Part shown: piece by piece, positions 7,726 through 16,800 of the stretch
Numbering within the stretch: position 1 is the stretch's first letter
Layout: each line of letters opens with the position of its first letter
Origin: Streptantibioticus silvisoli
GTDB lineage: Bacteria > Actinomycetota > Actinomycetes > Streptomycetales > Streptomycetaceae
Reading direction: 5' to 3'
DNA: 64,000 nucleotides
NCBI RefSeq assembly: GCF_027947535.2
Contig: NZ_JAAGKO020000040.1
Coordinates: forward strand, 1 to 64,000
The notes under the pieces: generated by a model
What the model was told of the DNA's origin: nothing
Seen by the model: only the letters and a program-made list of their open reading frames with translations
The model's database searches: none
Position numbers and translations under genes: made by a program

Positions 7726-7988
7726 TGGATGAGGTCGATCTGGAGTGGCAGTTCACCCAGCAGTGGCCCGGCGACGAGACGCTGGACGGCTACGTGCCTC
7801 GCGTCGGGGAGCACGTGTTCTGCTACCGGCCGTCCGACGGCAAGACGCACTGCGGCGTCGTGGACGAGAACCGGTGCGGCCTGTTCCTCACGACGTGCGC
7901 TGGCGGCAAGATGGTGCTGACGGCCGCGCTGTGGAGGGTGCAGCCGCACCCGTGGGCGGCCACGTGTCCGCCGCGGCGCGCTGCATGA
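7725..7988 (+). CDS. small hypothetical protein downstream of int
   Basis: 87 aa. The GTG start overlaps the integrase TAG (TAGTG), with AAGGAGG about 8 bases upstream inside int. The sequence is rich in Cys and aromatic residues (GEHVFCYRPSDGKTHCGVVDE) and looks like a small beta-rich fold. Co-transcribed with int, function unknown. Confidence 0.6.
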   Translation: MDEVDLEWQFTQQWPGDETLDGYVPRVGEHVFCYRPSDGKTHCGVVDENRCGLFLTTCAGGKMVLTAALWRVQPHPWAATCPPRRAA

Positions 7989-8042
7989 ACGACCCGTGCA
8001 AGCCTCTTCCCATCCGGGCGGCGGGAGGGGAAGGGTGGCGGC

Positions 8043-8351
8043 ATGCTCGATCCGACCCTTGAAATCGCTCTCGCGCAGCGGGGCATCGACTTCCCCCGCG
8101 AAGCGGCCCTCGCCCTCGCCAACCTGGAGGCGCTTCTCCGTCGCGCTCCCGACGACATTGCAACGGTCGACGCCTTCTTCCGTCGGCTTGCCGACGAAGG
8201 GGTCATCGCACCGCGCCAGTGGGAAGAAGTGCCCTTCGAGGAGCACTTGAAGGGCTTGGACTCCTGCACGAACGGAACGGTCGAGACGGCGACGAACCTC
8301 GGTCTGTGGCTGGCGCAGCTGAAGCGCCAACTCGGCCCGGCCGCCTGGTAG
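8043..8351 (+). CDS. small helical hypothetical protein
   Basis: 102 aa from ATG 8043, preceded by a GGGGAAGGG ribosome site. All-helical, with leucine-rich stretches (ALANLEALLRRAPDDIATVDAF) and a C-terminal LWLAQLKRQLG. Last gene of the int transcript, convergent with a DUF6233 gene three bases away. No recognisable domain. Confidence 0.62.
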   Translation: MLDPTLEIALAQRGIDFPREAALALANLEALLRRAPDDIATVDAFFRRLADEGVIAPRQWEEVPFEEHLKGLDSCTNGTVETATNLGLWLAQLKRQLGPAAW

Positions 8352-8354
8352 AAG

Positions 8355-8879
8355 CTACCGGCCGGGTCGTGGCGGGTACCGCAGCCAGAGGGGCGCTTTG
8401 TGTGGCCGGCAGTGTTCGCAGGGAACGATGCGATTCTCGGGCCCGTAGAGGCTGCCGCGAACCGTGTCGACCGCCTCTTCATCGGTGAGCGGTAGACCGC
8501 CTTGGGCCTGGCGGCGGCAGTCCTTGCGGTGGAGCATCCCCGCAGGGCCGTCGTCGGGCGGCGGGGAGTAGATGACGACCTTCCACGGTCGCGGGATACG
8601 CTCATCGACCGTGCGCACCGCGGTGTAGTCCTGGCCGGTGATCGGCTCCAGGCGGTCGGCCGGCACGTCGAACCGTACCGGCGCCTGCTCGGGCGCCCAG
8701 CTACCACCGGGCTGCTGAGACCGCATCCAGAGGAGCGCTTCGACCTCGTACCACCAGCCGTCGGGGGTGCGGCGGCGGCCGGTGACGATGACCCGGAGCC
8801 GCTGCCCGCGGGGCAGCGTCACCGTCGCCCACGGGCCGGCGCCAGCCCAGATGTCCTCGGCGGGGTCAGGCTCCGGCAT
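8355..8879 (-). CDS. DUF6233 family protein
   Basis: 174 aa from ATG 8879. Pattern typical of DUF6233: PWATVTLPRGQRLRVIVTGRR, a WYEVEALLW strand, and a C-terminal Cys/His cluster (MLHRKDC...IVPCEHCRPH). The Cys/His cluster suggests a metal site. The family is widespread in Streptomyces genomes and mobile elements and its function is unknown. It overlaps the upstream gene by 14 bases. Confidence 0.78.
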   Translation of the reverse strand: MPEPDPAEDIWAGAGPWATVTLPRGQRLRVIVTGRRRTPDGWWYEVEALLWMRSQQPGGSWAPEQAPVRFDVPADRLEPITGQDYTAVRTVDERIPRPWKVVIYSPPPDDGPAGMLHRKDCRRQAQGGLPLTDEEAVDTVRGSLYGPENRIVPCEHCRPHKAPLWLRYPPRPGR

Positions 8880-9126
8880 GATCCTCTGCCGCAGCATCGT
8901 CGGCGACCTGTTGCTGGAGCACGGCTTTCGCCGCGGTGCCTCTGCCGGGCTCGGCGTTCCACCAGGGGTGTTGTGAGAGCTGGAGAGCCAGATCGCGTTC
9001 GTGGTCGCGAAGCCGCTGGCGTTCTTCGGCAGGGGCATCGGCGGGGAGTGCCCGAAGGCCGATCCCGGTCCGGTGGAAGTCGCGGCGCAGCTGGACGAGG
9101 TCATCGGGGAAGTCGTAGTCGGCCAT
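8866..9126 (-). CDS. small helical hypothetical protein
   Basis: 86 aa from ATG 9126 (MADYDFPDDLVQLRRDFHRTG). Mostly helical with an Ala/Glu-rich tail. Starts on a leaderless-type promoter. Forms an operon with the DUF6233 gene. Similar pairs are common in Streptomyces, so a shared role is likely but unknown. Confidence 0.7.
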   Translation of the reverse strand: MADYDFPDDLVQLRRDFHRTGIGLRALPADAPAEERQRLRDHERDLALQLSQHPWWNAEPGRGTAAKAVLQQQVADDAAAEDHAGA

Positions 9127-9133
9127 GCCCCGG

Positions 9134-9139
9134 ATCGTA
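9134..9139 (-). promoter_or_regulatory. -10 element TACGAT, leaderless
   Basis: On the minus strand TACGAT lies seven bases upstream of the ATG at 9126. No Shine-Dalgarno site is present. Confidence 0.45.
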
Positions 9140-9237
9140 CAAGCGAGCGAATTCGGTTAGAGCGTCACCCCGCCGACAGGTCATTCCATCGAGTGATCGA
9201 CGCCGGAGGAATCCATTCGGTACGAGACGATGGGTTC

Positions 9238-9423
9238 ATGAGCACGCCAGACCCGAACTGCATCGACTGCTACGGCAGCGGCCGTCGCGAGAACCCGTAC
9301 TACCACCCCTGCGACGGCCCACTGTGCGAGGCAGACCAGCCCACCATCGAGTGCGAGTGCGGGGACGGCGGCGTCCCCGGCGAGGAACCGCCGCTCGCCC
9401 AACGGCCCGGTGTCGTCCTATAG
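9238..9423 (+). CDS. small cysteine-rich protein
   Basis: 61 aa, MSTPDPNCIDCYGSGRRENP then PCDGPLCEADQPTIECECG. Seven cysteines in pairs suggest one or two zinc knuckles. No clear ribosome site; a GACGAT hexamer six bases upstream would suit leaderless expression. A very strong terminator starts 12 bases after the stop. Confidence 0.6.
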   Translation: MSTPDPNCIDCYGSGRRENPYYHPCDGPLCEADQPTIECECGDGGVPGEEPPLAQRPGVVL

Positions 9424-9435
9424 CCGGACACGCGA

Positions 9436-9473
9436 CGATGCCCCCACCCCGCCGAAGCGGGGTGGGGGCATCG
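9436..9473 (+). terminator. 17-bp perfect stem, CGAA tetraloop
   Basis: CGATGCCCCCACCCCGC (9436-9452), loop CGAA, and the exact complement (9457-9473). It follows the small Cys-rich gene and insulates the accessory block from the lysis genes. Confidence 0.85.
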
Positions 9474-9812
9474 TGGTCTCCGGGGGCCTCAGCCGCCACG
9501 AGAGCGCACGAGGGCGGGAGAGTCCAGTCACCTGGTCTCGACCTGTCCCGGCAGACAGGTTCCCGGGGGCGTCATCACCGCAAGGTGAAGGAGCTGGCAG
9601 CAGCTCAAGCCGGTTCCCGACGAACGATCCCGCCCGGCTGTCACACCGACTGACTCTCGGGGGCCCGGGTTTCCCACGGGCAGACGAGCGGGTCGCACTG
9701 CCCGGTGACGTGCACTCGGCAACCTAGGTCACCACACCGGGCAGAAGGCGCCTACACCGCCAACAATGGACGGTTCAGCTCCTACCCCAACTATCCCATA
9801 CCGGCAGCTGGT
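9474..9812. other. noncoding stretch between accessory block and lysis genes
   Basis: About 340 bases without a convincing gene. It contains short inverted repeats, CCTGTC/GACAGG near 9543-9560 and GAGCTG/CAGCTC at 9593-9608, and falls downstream of the leftward late operon. It could hold a late terminator, a small RNA or an attachment site. I see no direct evidence for any of these. Confidence 0.4.
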
Positions 9813-10139
9813 TCACACTCCAGTTCGGTCGCGCTGCGGCACTCGGCCGCGCTGCACCCGCAGCAGAATCACGAGGCGCTGCACCATCAACAAGATGATC
9901 GCCGCCGAAACGGTCACCCGCACACCACGCAGCACCGAAGCCGTGGCCCCGTGAGGCCAGAACCAGATCGCCACCGTGTACGCGAGGAACGCGCCCACCG
10001 CGCCAGCGAACGCCATGAGGTTCCGGCCCGCCTCCGACCGCCACCACGGCGCCAGCACGTGGTAAGCCACCACGAACACCAGACAGACGAAGGCCCCCAC
10101 CCCCGACATCACCACGTTCACCACCTGTGCTCCATCCAT
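9813..10139 (-). CDS. holin-like membrane protein
   Basis: 108 aa from ATG 10139 (GTG 10145 is an alternative). Three hydrophobic segments: VMSGVGAFVCLVFVVAYHVLA, LMAFAGAVGAFLAYTVAIWF and VTVSAAIILLMVQRLVILL, ending in a basic tail. This topology and its position at the end of the lysis cassette resemble actinophage holins or antiholins. Last gene of the late operon. Confidence 0.65.
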   Translation of the reverse strand: MDGAQVVNVVMSGVGAFVCLVFVVAYHVLAPWWRSEAGRNLMAFAGAVGAFLAYTVAIWFWPHGATASVLRGVRVTVSAAIILLMVQRLVILLRVQRGRVPQRDRTGV

Positions 10140-10141
10140 GA

Positions 10142-10369
10142 TCACCGTTCACCCCCCATCGCAGCCCGGAACATCTCCGCGAAGTGGTTACGCTCACGCA
10201 GTTCCCTCAGACGGTGCATAGCAGCCGCCACCTCAACAGTCCGCTCATCCTCCACACTCTGAGCCGCCTGAGCCCGCTCCAACGCCGCCTCCGCCTCCCG
10301 CAACCCCGGCGTTGCCTCCTGCGGTCGGGGCTTACGACGGAGGAACAGACGTCCGATCCATCGGAGCAC
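10142..10369 (-). CDS. small basic/helical lysis-cassette protein
   Basis: About 75 aa from GTG 10369, with GGGAGG six bases upstream. A short basic hydrophobic N-terminus (VVLRWIGRLFLRRKPRP) is followed by a coiled-coil region and a C-terminal NHFAEMFRAAMG motif. I have seen NHFAE-ending proteins beside holins in Streptomyces phages. It overlaps the 3' end of the next gene upstream. Likely membrane-associated. Confidence 0.6.
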   Translation of the reverse strand: MLRWIGRLFLRRKPRPQEATPGLREAEAALERAQAAQSVEDERTVEVAAAMHRLRELRERNHFAEMFRAAMGGER

Positions 10370-10682
10370 GACCCACCTCCCCCGGCGGAACAACAGCCTG
10401 GGGAATAGCCCGCAGGACGCGGTCAGTCGTGCGCGCGTACTCCAACAGGTCCCCCAACTGGTCGCTCTGCTTCTGGCGAGACTCCGCCTCCGTCATAGCG
10501 ACCTCACGCCACGTGTCCCGCTCGCCCGACACTTCAGCGATCCGGGCATCACGGTCGTGTCGGAGATCCTGCACCTGTCTACGGGGAACGAGGCGACCAG
10601 TGAGGACGAGGTAGACGACGGCGGCCAGGATCGCGACGGCACCACCCTGTACACCGACGCTCCCCAGGAAGCCGTCGGCCAC
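10332..10682 (-). CDS. membrane-anchored coiled-coil protein of the lysis cassette
   Basis: 116 aa from GTG 10682, which directly abuts the upstream TGA. One N-terminal transmembrane helix (GGAVAILAAVVYLVLTGRLV), then a charged coiled coil (VQDLRHDRDARIAEVSGERD). The layout resembles holin partners or small phage membrane proteins that tune lysis. Function inferred only from position and topology. Confidence 0.62.
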   Translation of the reverse strand: MADGFLGSVGVQGGAVAILAAVVYLVLTGRLVPRRQVQDLRHDRDARIAEVSGERDTWREVAMTEAESRQKQSDQLGDLLEYARTTDRVLRAIPQAVVPPGEVGRAPMDRTSVPPS

Positions 10683-11066
10683 TCACGCCCCCTGGGTGGT
10701 AGTCGGCGTCGGGGCCGGACGAAGCTGGTCGGCGGCCACCGGGGCGGCCACCTGGGTACGCAGCCACGCGGCACCCACCGCGGCGATCAGCGCCATCGCA
10801 CCCGTCTCCAGATCCGGAGCAACGTGGAAGCCGAAGCCCAGCAGCAGCGCGAACCCCGCCTGCGCAAGCCCGGAAACCGCAGCGACGACACCGTCATGAA
10901 CCATGACCGCCACGACCACCGCCAAGACCGCGGCGAGAACAGCGTTCACCGCCGACTGCTGGCCGGACGTGAGATGCCAGACCGCCGCCGACAGCAACTG
11001 GAGCAGGGCCGTCGCCGCACCGAGGATGACCGCCGGCTCACGCCCGAAGATCAGAGCCGGCTTCAC
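10683..11066 (-). CDS. holin
   Basis: 127 aa from GTG 11066, overlapping the endolysin stop (GTGA). Several hydrophobic helices: EPAVILGAATALLQLLSAAV, AVNAVLAAVLAVVVAVMVHD, and FALLLGFGFHVAPDLETGAM with ALIAAVGAAWL. This helix-rich pattern right after the endolysin is typical of actinophage holins. It would form the membrane lesion that times lysis. Confidence 0.75.
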   Translation of the reverse strand: MKPALIFGREPAVILGAATALLQLLSAAVWHLTSGQQSAVNAVLAAVLAVVVAVMVHDGVVAAVSGLAQAGFALLLGFGFHVAPDLETGAMALIAAVGAAWLRTQVAAPVAADQLRPAPTPTTTQGA

Positions 11067-11761
11067 TTGCCCACCCCCTTGTCGGCCAGGCCGCGGACGA
11101 TGCCGTCGATGTCGGTGACGAACGACTCCAACGTCCAGTACCGGTTGACCTTGTCGACCCGGTCGGCGGGCGCCGGGTACAGGCCGTCGGTCTGGGCGAC
11201 GGCGCGGGCGATGGCGGGGCCGGCTGCGGCGATGCGCTCGTCAATGAGCTTGCTGAGCGCGGCCAGGTCGGCCGAGGTGAGCGTCATGGTGTCCTCCGGG
11301 ACGGGCTTGGGGTCGATGCCGGGCCAGTAGTCCGCGACCACGGACTTGTCCCACCCGGGATCGTTCTGGAACTGCTTGGCGACCGCCCCGGTAGGGATGG
11401 TCGCCTTGTTGTCGTACTGGGCGATCCAGTAGTGCGGCTCCGCGATCCCCGCGTTACGGAACGCGGCACGCACGGCCGGCCAGGTGCTGGAGTTGCAGTA
11501 CACCGTCGGATCGACACCCGCGTGCCGTCGGGACACGACCCAGCCCGGGGCCTGAGCCGGGGTGGCGTCACCGGTCTCCACATCCAGCACCTGTCCGGCG
11601 TCGGTGGAGGCCAGGACGGCGATCTCCACGATGCGGGCCTTCGGGAACCGCTTCCGCAGTGCCGTCACGTTCGCGTAGCGGCCGTCCACGTAGCCCGCGT
11701 ACAGGGGGGCTCCGGTCGGCAGGTGGGCGACAGTCACCCCGTCGTACATGGTGCGCGTCAC
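11063..11761 (-). CDS. endolysin, GH25-like glycoside hydrolase domain
   Basis: 232 aa from GTG 11761. Residues about 5-150 match the GH25-like/DUF1906 fold: MYDGVTVAHLPTGAPLYAGYVDG, then the acidic pair in VLDVETGD (Asp60, Glu62), TVYCNSSTWPAVRAAF and YWIAQYD. This should cleave the glycan of peptidoglycan. The C-terminal 70 residues are helical and may be a cell-wall or holin-interaction region. It sits directly upstream of the holin, as in many actinophage lysis cassettes. Confidence 0.85.
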   Translation of the reverse strand: MTRTMYDGVTVAHLPTGAPLYAGYVDGRYANVTALRKRFPKARIVEIAVLASTDAGQVLDVETGDATPAQAPGWVVSRRHAGVDPTVYCNSSTWPAVRAAFRNAGIAEPHYWIAQYDNKATIPTGAVAKQFQNDPGWDKSVVADYWPGIDPKPVPEDTMTLTSADLAALSKLIDERIAAAGPAIARAVAQTDGLYPAPADRVDKVNRYWTLESFVTDIDGIVRGLADKGVGK

Positions 11762-11940
11762 GGCGCCTCCTTCAGTGAGCGGGCATCGAGGATCTGCTCG
11801 ATGCGTTGGGTTTGCTGATGGTGTAGTCGGGTGGTGTGGCGGCGGATCATCACGTGGTGAAGTGCGGCGACCGGCACCCAGATGACGTTGGCGGCCAGGT
11901 TCGGCCAGAGTGACGCCCAGGCGCCGGGAAGCCAGTGCAC
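11758..11940 (-). CDS. small membrane protein upstream of the endolysin
   Basis: 60 aa from GTG 11940. One hydrophobic helix (WPNLAANVIWVPVAALHHVMI) followed by a basic, His-rich tail. Its stop overlaps the endolysin start (GTGA). Likely a holin-like or lysis-regulating protein, by position only. Confidence 0.6.
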   Translation of the reverse strand: MHWLPGAWASLWPNLAANVIWVPVAALHHVMIRRHTTRLHHQQTQRIEQILDARSLKEAP

Positions 11941-11941
11941 G

Positions 11942-12835
11942 TCAGAGGCCCTTGGCCGCCAGCCAGGCGTGAGCGGCGTCCGCGAGCTGCTGGTCGGCCC
12001 CTGACGGTGCTGGCTGAGGCGTCGGGGCCGGTGCCGGGGAGGGGGTGGGCTGAGGCTGCGGGGCGGGTATCGGGTTCGTCTCGCCGGTCAGCGCCGCGTA
12101 GTCCTCGCCCAGGGCGTACAGGTCCAGTCCAGCGTTGTCCACCCCGGACTGGGTGTTCACGAAGTCCGGGGTGATGATGACCCACGCCTCGTCGAAGTAC
12201 TTCTTCCAGAACGCCAGCGTCAACTTCTGCGTTGCTCCCCAGGTCACGCAGGTGAAGCCCGTGGAGTCGTAGGCTCCTACGGTCACACAGTGGCCGCCTT
12301 CGATCTGGGCGCCCTTGACGACGTCCCACGGCTGGCCGTTGTCGAACTGGTTCATGGCGGAGTCGGGGAAGTTGAAGCCGCAGTAGATCTGGCCGAAGGC
12401 CGCGATGGCCTGCCGGACCTCCGTGACGTTCGAGATGTCGACCTTGGCGAAGGCCACGATCTTCTCGCCGTCGAAGCCGGTCTTCTGCCAGTACTCCAGG
12501 ACGTCCTGGCAGACTGCGCCCTGATCGGTATTCGGCTTGCCGGGCACGTAGTGGCCGACGGCCTCGTACAGGTGGAGTACGTCGTCGTCGGTGATTGCTG
12601 CGGCCGGGTTCTTGGCGTCTGCGAGGTCCCCGATGCGCTTGTGGGCGACGCCGGCGCACGTGCAGTCGCCGAGCTGGTCGTTGAGGTACATGCCCCAGGA
12701 GGTGACCTCGGAGAGCCAGTCGGCTGTGGCGGGCGGCGCCGGCGTTTCGGCACCCAGGGCGTGGGAGAACTTGAGGTGCGGGCGTCCCGGCTGGGCGGGA
12801 AGACGGCCGCCACGGAACGTGGTGGTGCTAGGCAT
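11942..12835 (-). CDS. papain-fold cysteine peptidase-like protein
   Basis: 297 aa from ATG 12835. The N-terminal half carries a papain-like active-site pattern: Gln54 followed six residues later by Cys60 (DQLGDCTCAG), a His in EGGHCVTVGAY, and a trailing CVTWGATQ strand. A Pro-rich linker (about residues 258-275) leads to a short helical tail. It lies between tail fibre and endolysin genes, so it may cut peptide bridges during entry or lysis. Substrate unknown. Confidence 0.7.
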   Translation of the reverse strand: MPSTTTFRGGRLPAQPGRPHLKFSHALGAETPAPPATADWLSEVTSWGMYLNDQLGDCTCAGVAHKRIGDLADAKNPAAAITDDDVLHLYEAVGHYVPGKPNTDQGAVCQDVLEYWQKTGFDGEKIVAFAKVDISNVTEVRQAIAAFGQIYCGFNFPDSAMNQFDNGQPWDVVKGAQIEGGHCVTVGAYDSTGFTCVTWGATQKLTLAFWKKYFDEAWVIITPDFVNTQSGVDNAGLDLYALGEDYAALTGETNPIPAPQPQPTPSPAPAPTPQPAPSGADQQLADAAHAWLAAKGL

Positions 12836-12898
12836 GGTGGCTCCTGGGCATGAGGGAAGCCCCGGCCGGCGGCTCGGGGCTCGGGGTGAAGCGGTGGT

Positions 12899-13243
12899 TC
12901 AGGCGTTGGGGGGTTGCCAGTGGTCCGGCAGCACGGTTGCGGCGGTGACGTCCTGCGGGTCCGGGTCGTCCGGCAGCGGTTCCGGGGTGCAGTTGCACCC
13001 GGGCAGGTCCGGCGGGTTCGGTGCCGTGCAGATCGATTCGTGCACGTGGGCGGCGAGGTCCATGCTGATGGCGTGCACGGTACACGCGTACACCGGGACC
13101 GTCACCGTGTCCTCGGTCGGCGGCGGGGCGTACTCCGGCTGGGTCGCGGCGATCTCCACCAGTTCGGCGGCGGTCGGTCGGCGCGTCCACACGACGGCGG
13201 CCGGGTTCGAGCAGCCGCCGACAGCGGCACAGGGCAAGGACAA
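12899..13243 (-). CDS. cysteine-rich hypothetical protein near tail genes
   Basis: 114 aa. The frame opens at TTG 13243 with AGGAGACC upstream. There are seven Cys residues (LPCAAVGGCSNP, YACTVH, SICTAPN, GCNCTP) and a Pro/Asp-rich C-terminus. The Cys pattern suggests disulfides or zinc, as in minor virion proteins exposed to oxidising conditions. It lies between the fibre-like and papain-like genes. Unknown function. Confidence 0.6.
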   Translation of the reverse strand: MSLPCAAVGGCSNPAAVVWTRRPTAAELVEIAATQPEYAPPPTEDTVTVPVYACTVHAISMDLAAHVHESICTAPNPPDLPGCNCTPEPLPDDPDPQDVTAATVLPDHWQPPNA

Positions 13244-13252
13244 CGAGGTCTC

Positions 13253-13810
13253 CTAGTTAGAGATCCATTGGAGGGCGAGCATCGGCCCGAACGCGGTCGT
13301 GGCCGTGGTGGCGGTGGCGAGCGTGGAACCGCTGGACTGCCACATCTGCATCTCGACGTAGTCGCCGACGTTCAACTGGGTCGCGGTGAGCATCGATCCG
13401 ACCCAGCTGTTGCCGGTCGATGGTGGCCCGGCCTGGGTGGTGGAGCCGATGATGCTGACCCCGTTGACCATGATTCCCAGTTCGCGGGTGCCGGTGGTGT
13501 TGCTGACGAATCCGCCGAGGGCGTGGATCAGGTAGGTTCCGGCGACCTGGACGGTGTAGCGGGACGTCTGGGTGGTGGTGGAGTGGCCGCCGTCGCTGTC
13601 GTAGACCTCGCTGTCGAGGAGTATCGACACGTTGGTGGTGCCGGTGGCGACGGACTGGGCGACGGTCGCGTAGCCCTTGAAGCGCGGCACGCCGTTGCTG
13701 CCGGTGCCGAACATCCACTGGAGCGTGGCCTGGACCTGGGCGTTCCAGAGGGCGCTGGTGATGTAGTTGCCCGGTGCTTCGGTTGCGGCGAGCGGGGCGG
13801 TGCGGCCCAT
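13253..13810 (-). CDS. fibre-like beta-sandwich tail protein
   Basis: 185 aa from ATG 13810, with AAAGGA upstream. A short N-terminal GNYITSALWNAQVQATLQWM segment is common in phage appendage proteins. After it come beta-rich repeats (VAQSVATGTTNVSILLDS, SRYTVQVAGTYLIHALGGFV, TRELGIMVNG, VGDYVEMQMWQSSG), a C1q/TNF-like jelly-roll pattern. Probably a receptor-binding or decoration protein at the tail tip. Confidence 0.72.
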   Translation of the reverse strand: MGRTAPLAATEAPGNYITSALWNAQVQATLQWMFGTGSNGVPRFKGYATVAQSVATGTTNVSILLDSEVYDSDGGHSTTTQTSRYTVQVAGTYLIHALGGFVSNTTGTRELGIMVNGVSIIGSTTQAGPPSTGNSWVGSMLTATQLNVGDYVEMQMWQSSGSTLATATTATTAFGPMLALQWISN

Positions 13811-13840
13811 GCTTGTCCTTTCCGGGCTCACGCCCGGTGG

Positions 13841-16800
13841 TCAGTAGGCGAAGGAGGAAGAGTCGAACTTGGCGACGATGTCCCAGGTGCTGGGGTCGGT
13901 GACGCCCGCTGGGAGTGGCTCGCAGACCACGTCACCAGCCGAGTGCGATTTGGTGGTGGCCGCAGTGAGCGTCAGTGTCGCCGTCGTCCACCCGGTCGTG
14001 GTGGCGCCGACGGACAGGATCGCGACGGTCTCCGCGTTCGCGGTGCCCTGACCGAGGACGAGCTGCTGACCGGCTGCGAGCTGGGCTGCCGCCGGGTTGG
14101 TGCTGTCCTGACCGGCGTTGATCGTGACGGTCGTCGCGCCCGTTGAAGCCGCTGTGGCCAGCGTCGTGTGGAACGCGGCGAACACCCCGTACAGCAGCGG
14201 ATCAACCGGGGAGCACTGGAGCGTCCAGAACGCTTCGCCGGTGTCGTCCATGTCGACCTGGATGGACTCGATGAAGCAGTCGACCTGGATCGGAGCTGCG
14301 GGCGACGGTGGCCGGCGCATCACACGAACTCGCATGCCGAGTTCCAGGCTGAGACAGACCGGCCACAGCGACGGGAACGCCGACGGGTGCAGCTTGATGC
14401 TGTCCACGCGGACGAGCGGCTGCTTGTACCGGGAGACGAGGTACCCGGCCGCGTCCTGGCACTCTGCTGCTGATGCGGCGTTGACGGTGCGGGTGAGGGA
14501 GCGCGGAAAGTACTCGGCGATGCTGGTGGAGTCCTGGGCGCTGAAGATCTGGTTGGTCGACTGCTGGGTGACCTGCACCTGATTGCCCAAGTGGGTCGGG
14601 TCGTAGTCGAGTTGGCAGTCCTCGTAAGGCCACTCGCCGGACGCCGTGTTCTCCCCGAACGTGTAGACGGGCGCCAAGGAGTTGTACCGGTTACCGCGGG
14701 ACTGGAAGGTAACCGTCCCATCTCGGGCGACGAAGTGACTCCCCGCCTCGGTATCGACTACGGCTTCGAGGGCGCTGAACGCGTCCGTCCCCGAGAGGTC
14801 GCTCGCCGGCCCCATGTTGGTGGTCAGCCCGGCCTGGAGCGATGTGCCACCCGTGTAGCCGGCGTAGCGCAGGATCCGCGCGTACCGGGCGTCCGTGGAC
14901 TCACCTGCGCACTGCGACCGCCACGCCCCGTACAACGCCGCACAATCGGCCGGAGACAGAGCCGTCGGGAACTCGGCAACATAGGAGATGTCGCCCGCGA
15001 ACGCGCTCAACGCCGCATGTGTAGTGACGTCGTAGTTCGCGCCGACCGTGTTCGAGACCAGCCCGGACGGGATCCAACTCGCTGCGCTTCCTCCAGGAGA
15101 GGCCGTGTTGTAGCCGCCGTCGATGGAGACGAACATGTTCGCGCTAGTGATGCCGGAGTAACCGAAGAGGGCCAAGTGCCAGTTTCCGTCGGCGACATCG
15201 CCGCCACCAGCGGCCACACTGGAAGTTCCGGCGCTGCTGTTGCCGAATCTGAAGCTCAGCGCCCCGGTATTGTCGAGGCAGAGGATCAGCTGGTTACGGA
15301 GCTGCGCCAGGGTGGCGCTTCCGGCGGTGGCCGCCCAGATATCGGCCTCGCCCGTCGGGGCGGTTCCACCTGACCAACGGAACGCGATCATGCGGGTCCA
15401 CGTCCCGCCGACCGGGGCGACGATGCCGGCCTTGGTCAGGTCCAGGAAACTGATCGCGCCGGTTCCAGCGCCGGGGGTGGTCGTAGTGAATGTGGCGACG
15501 CTGTTGTCGTTCAGGTAAGTTCCGCTGGCTGCGGACGCGGTGATGCTCGTACCAAAGGTCACTGTTCCGGAGCCGTATTTGCCGTTCCCGACGGGTGCTA
15601 CCGGATTGGCGCCGGTACTGTCGGTGGCCGCCTGCACCCCGCCCGGATCGGACAGCGGGTAGAGATACCGCGGGCTGCGATACTGAATCTCCTGCGACAG
15701 CGGGTCGGTCAAGGTGACCTGCGACAGCATGGCCAAGGCGTCCACCGCGGTCGCACTGACCACACCGTAGGTGCCGGACATAGTCCAGGTGGACGGCCAG
15801 CGCTCCACGAACCCCGCGTAGATCGGCGACCAGGTACCGGGGGCTACCCAAGCTGAAGGAGAAGGGGCCTTCTCAACCTGCCAACCGTCGGCCTGGATGT
15901 TCGCTGTGGACGTGGCGGTCAACGCCGTCTGCACGCCCACCACCATGTATGCCGCACCCGTCGGGGACGCTGCAACAGAGACCGCCAGCGTGGACCAAGC
16001 TGCGGGCGTTCCACCCGTAAGCGTTGTCGCCGCACCGTTGGTCTGACTGGCCAACACGCCAGCGGCGGTGTAGAAGGCGATGAACGCCTGAGCCGACAGG
16101 CTGCTGGAGACCGTGACGCACCGCGCCCGTACCGTGTGAGCAACCGGCTGCCCTGGATCTGGAGCGACCCGAGCCGTGTAGCAGATCGCCGTCCCCGACG
16201 CTGTGGAGACGGGGACGGCGAACTGAAGGACGTTGCCGCCCTGCCAAGCGCCCGCAGTTGCGACGACGCTTCCACCGGAGGTGTCCGTGCCTGAGGAGAC
16301 CCGTGCCGTCGCGGGGATCAGCCCGGCGGCACCGCCGATGTCGCCGCCGGTCGCCAGATACTGGGACATGAGGTTCGGGGTCGGCGGCCATTGGGCGTGC
16401 TTGCGGTACGGCTGGTAGGGCAGCACGTGCCCGTACCACGGGCCCCCACTGTTAAGCGGGTCGAGAGAACCGTCCTTGTTGGCCAAGGTGACGTCGTAGG
16501 TACCGGACTGGATCTCGTCCAGCTCGTACTGGCGACCGCGCTTGACCGAGGTGGCGCCTTGAGTGCGGCCGGTCAACGCGACCAGATTCGTCACCGGTGA
16601 CGTCGCACCGTTGACGGTCTGCGACGGCCCCCACGCCTCGACGACGGTAGGCCAATTCTGGTTCGCGGCCCCTCCTCGCCGCGTGTTCACGTTCGCGATC
16701 AGCGACAGGTTCCCGCTGACCTCGGTAGCAGCCGCCTGGGACTCGAACGCCAAGGTGACGGCGGTCGCGTCCCACGTGTAGGCCGCAGACGCCTGCTGGG

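Noticed and set aside
7700-9812. attP site next to the integrase
   Set aside because: I looked for a tRNA 3' end or long direct repeats near int and in 9474-9812 and found none convincing.
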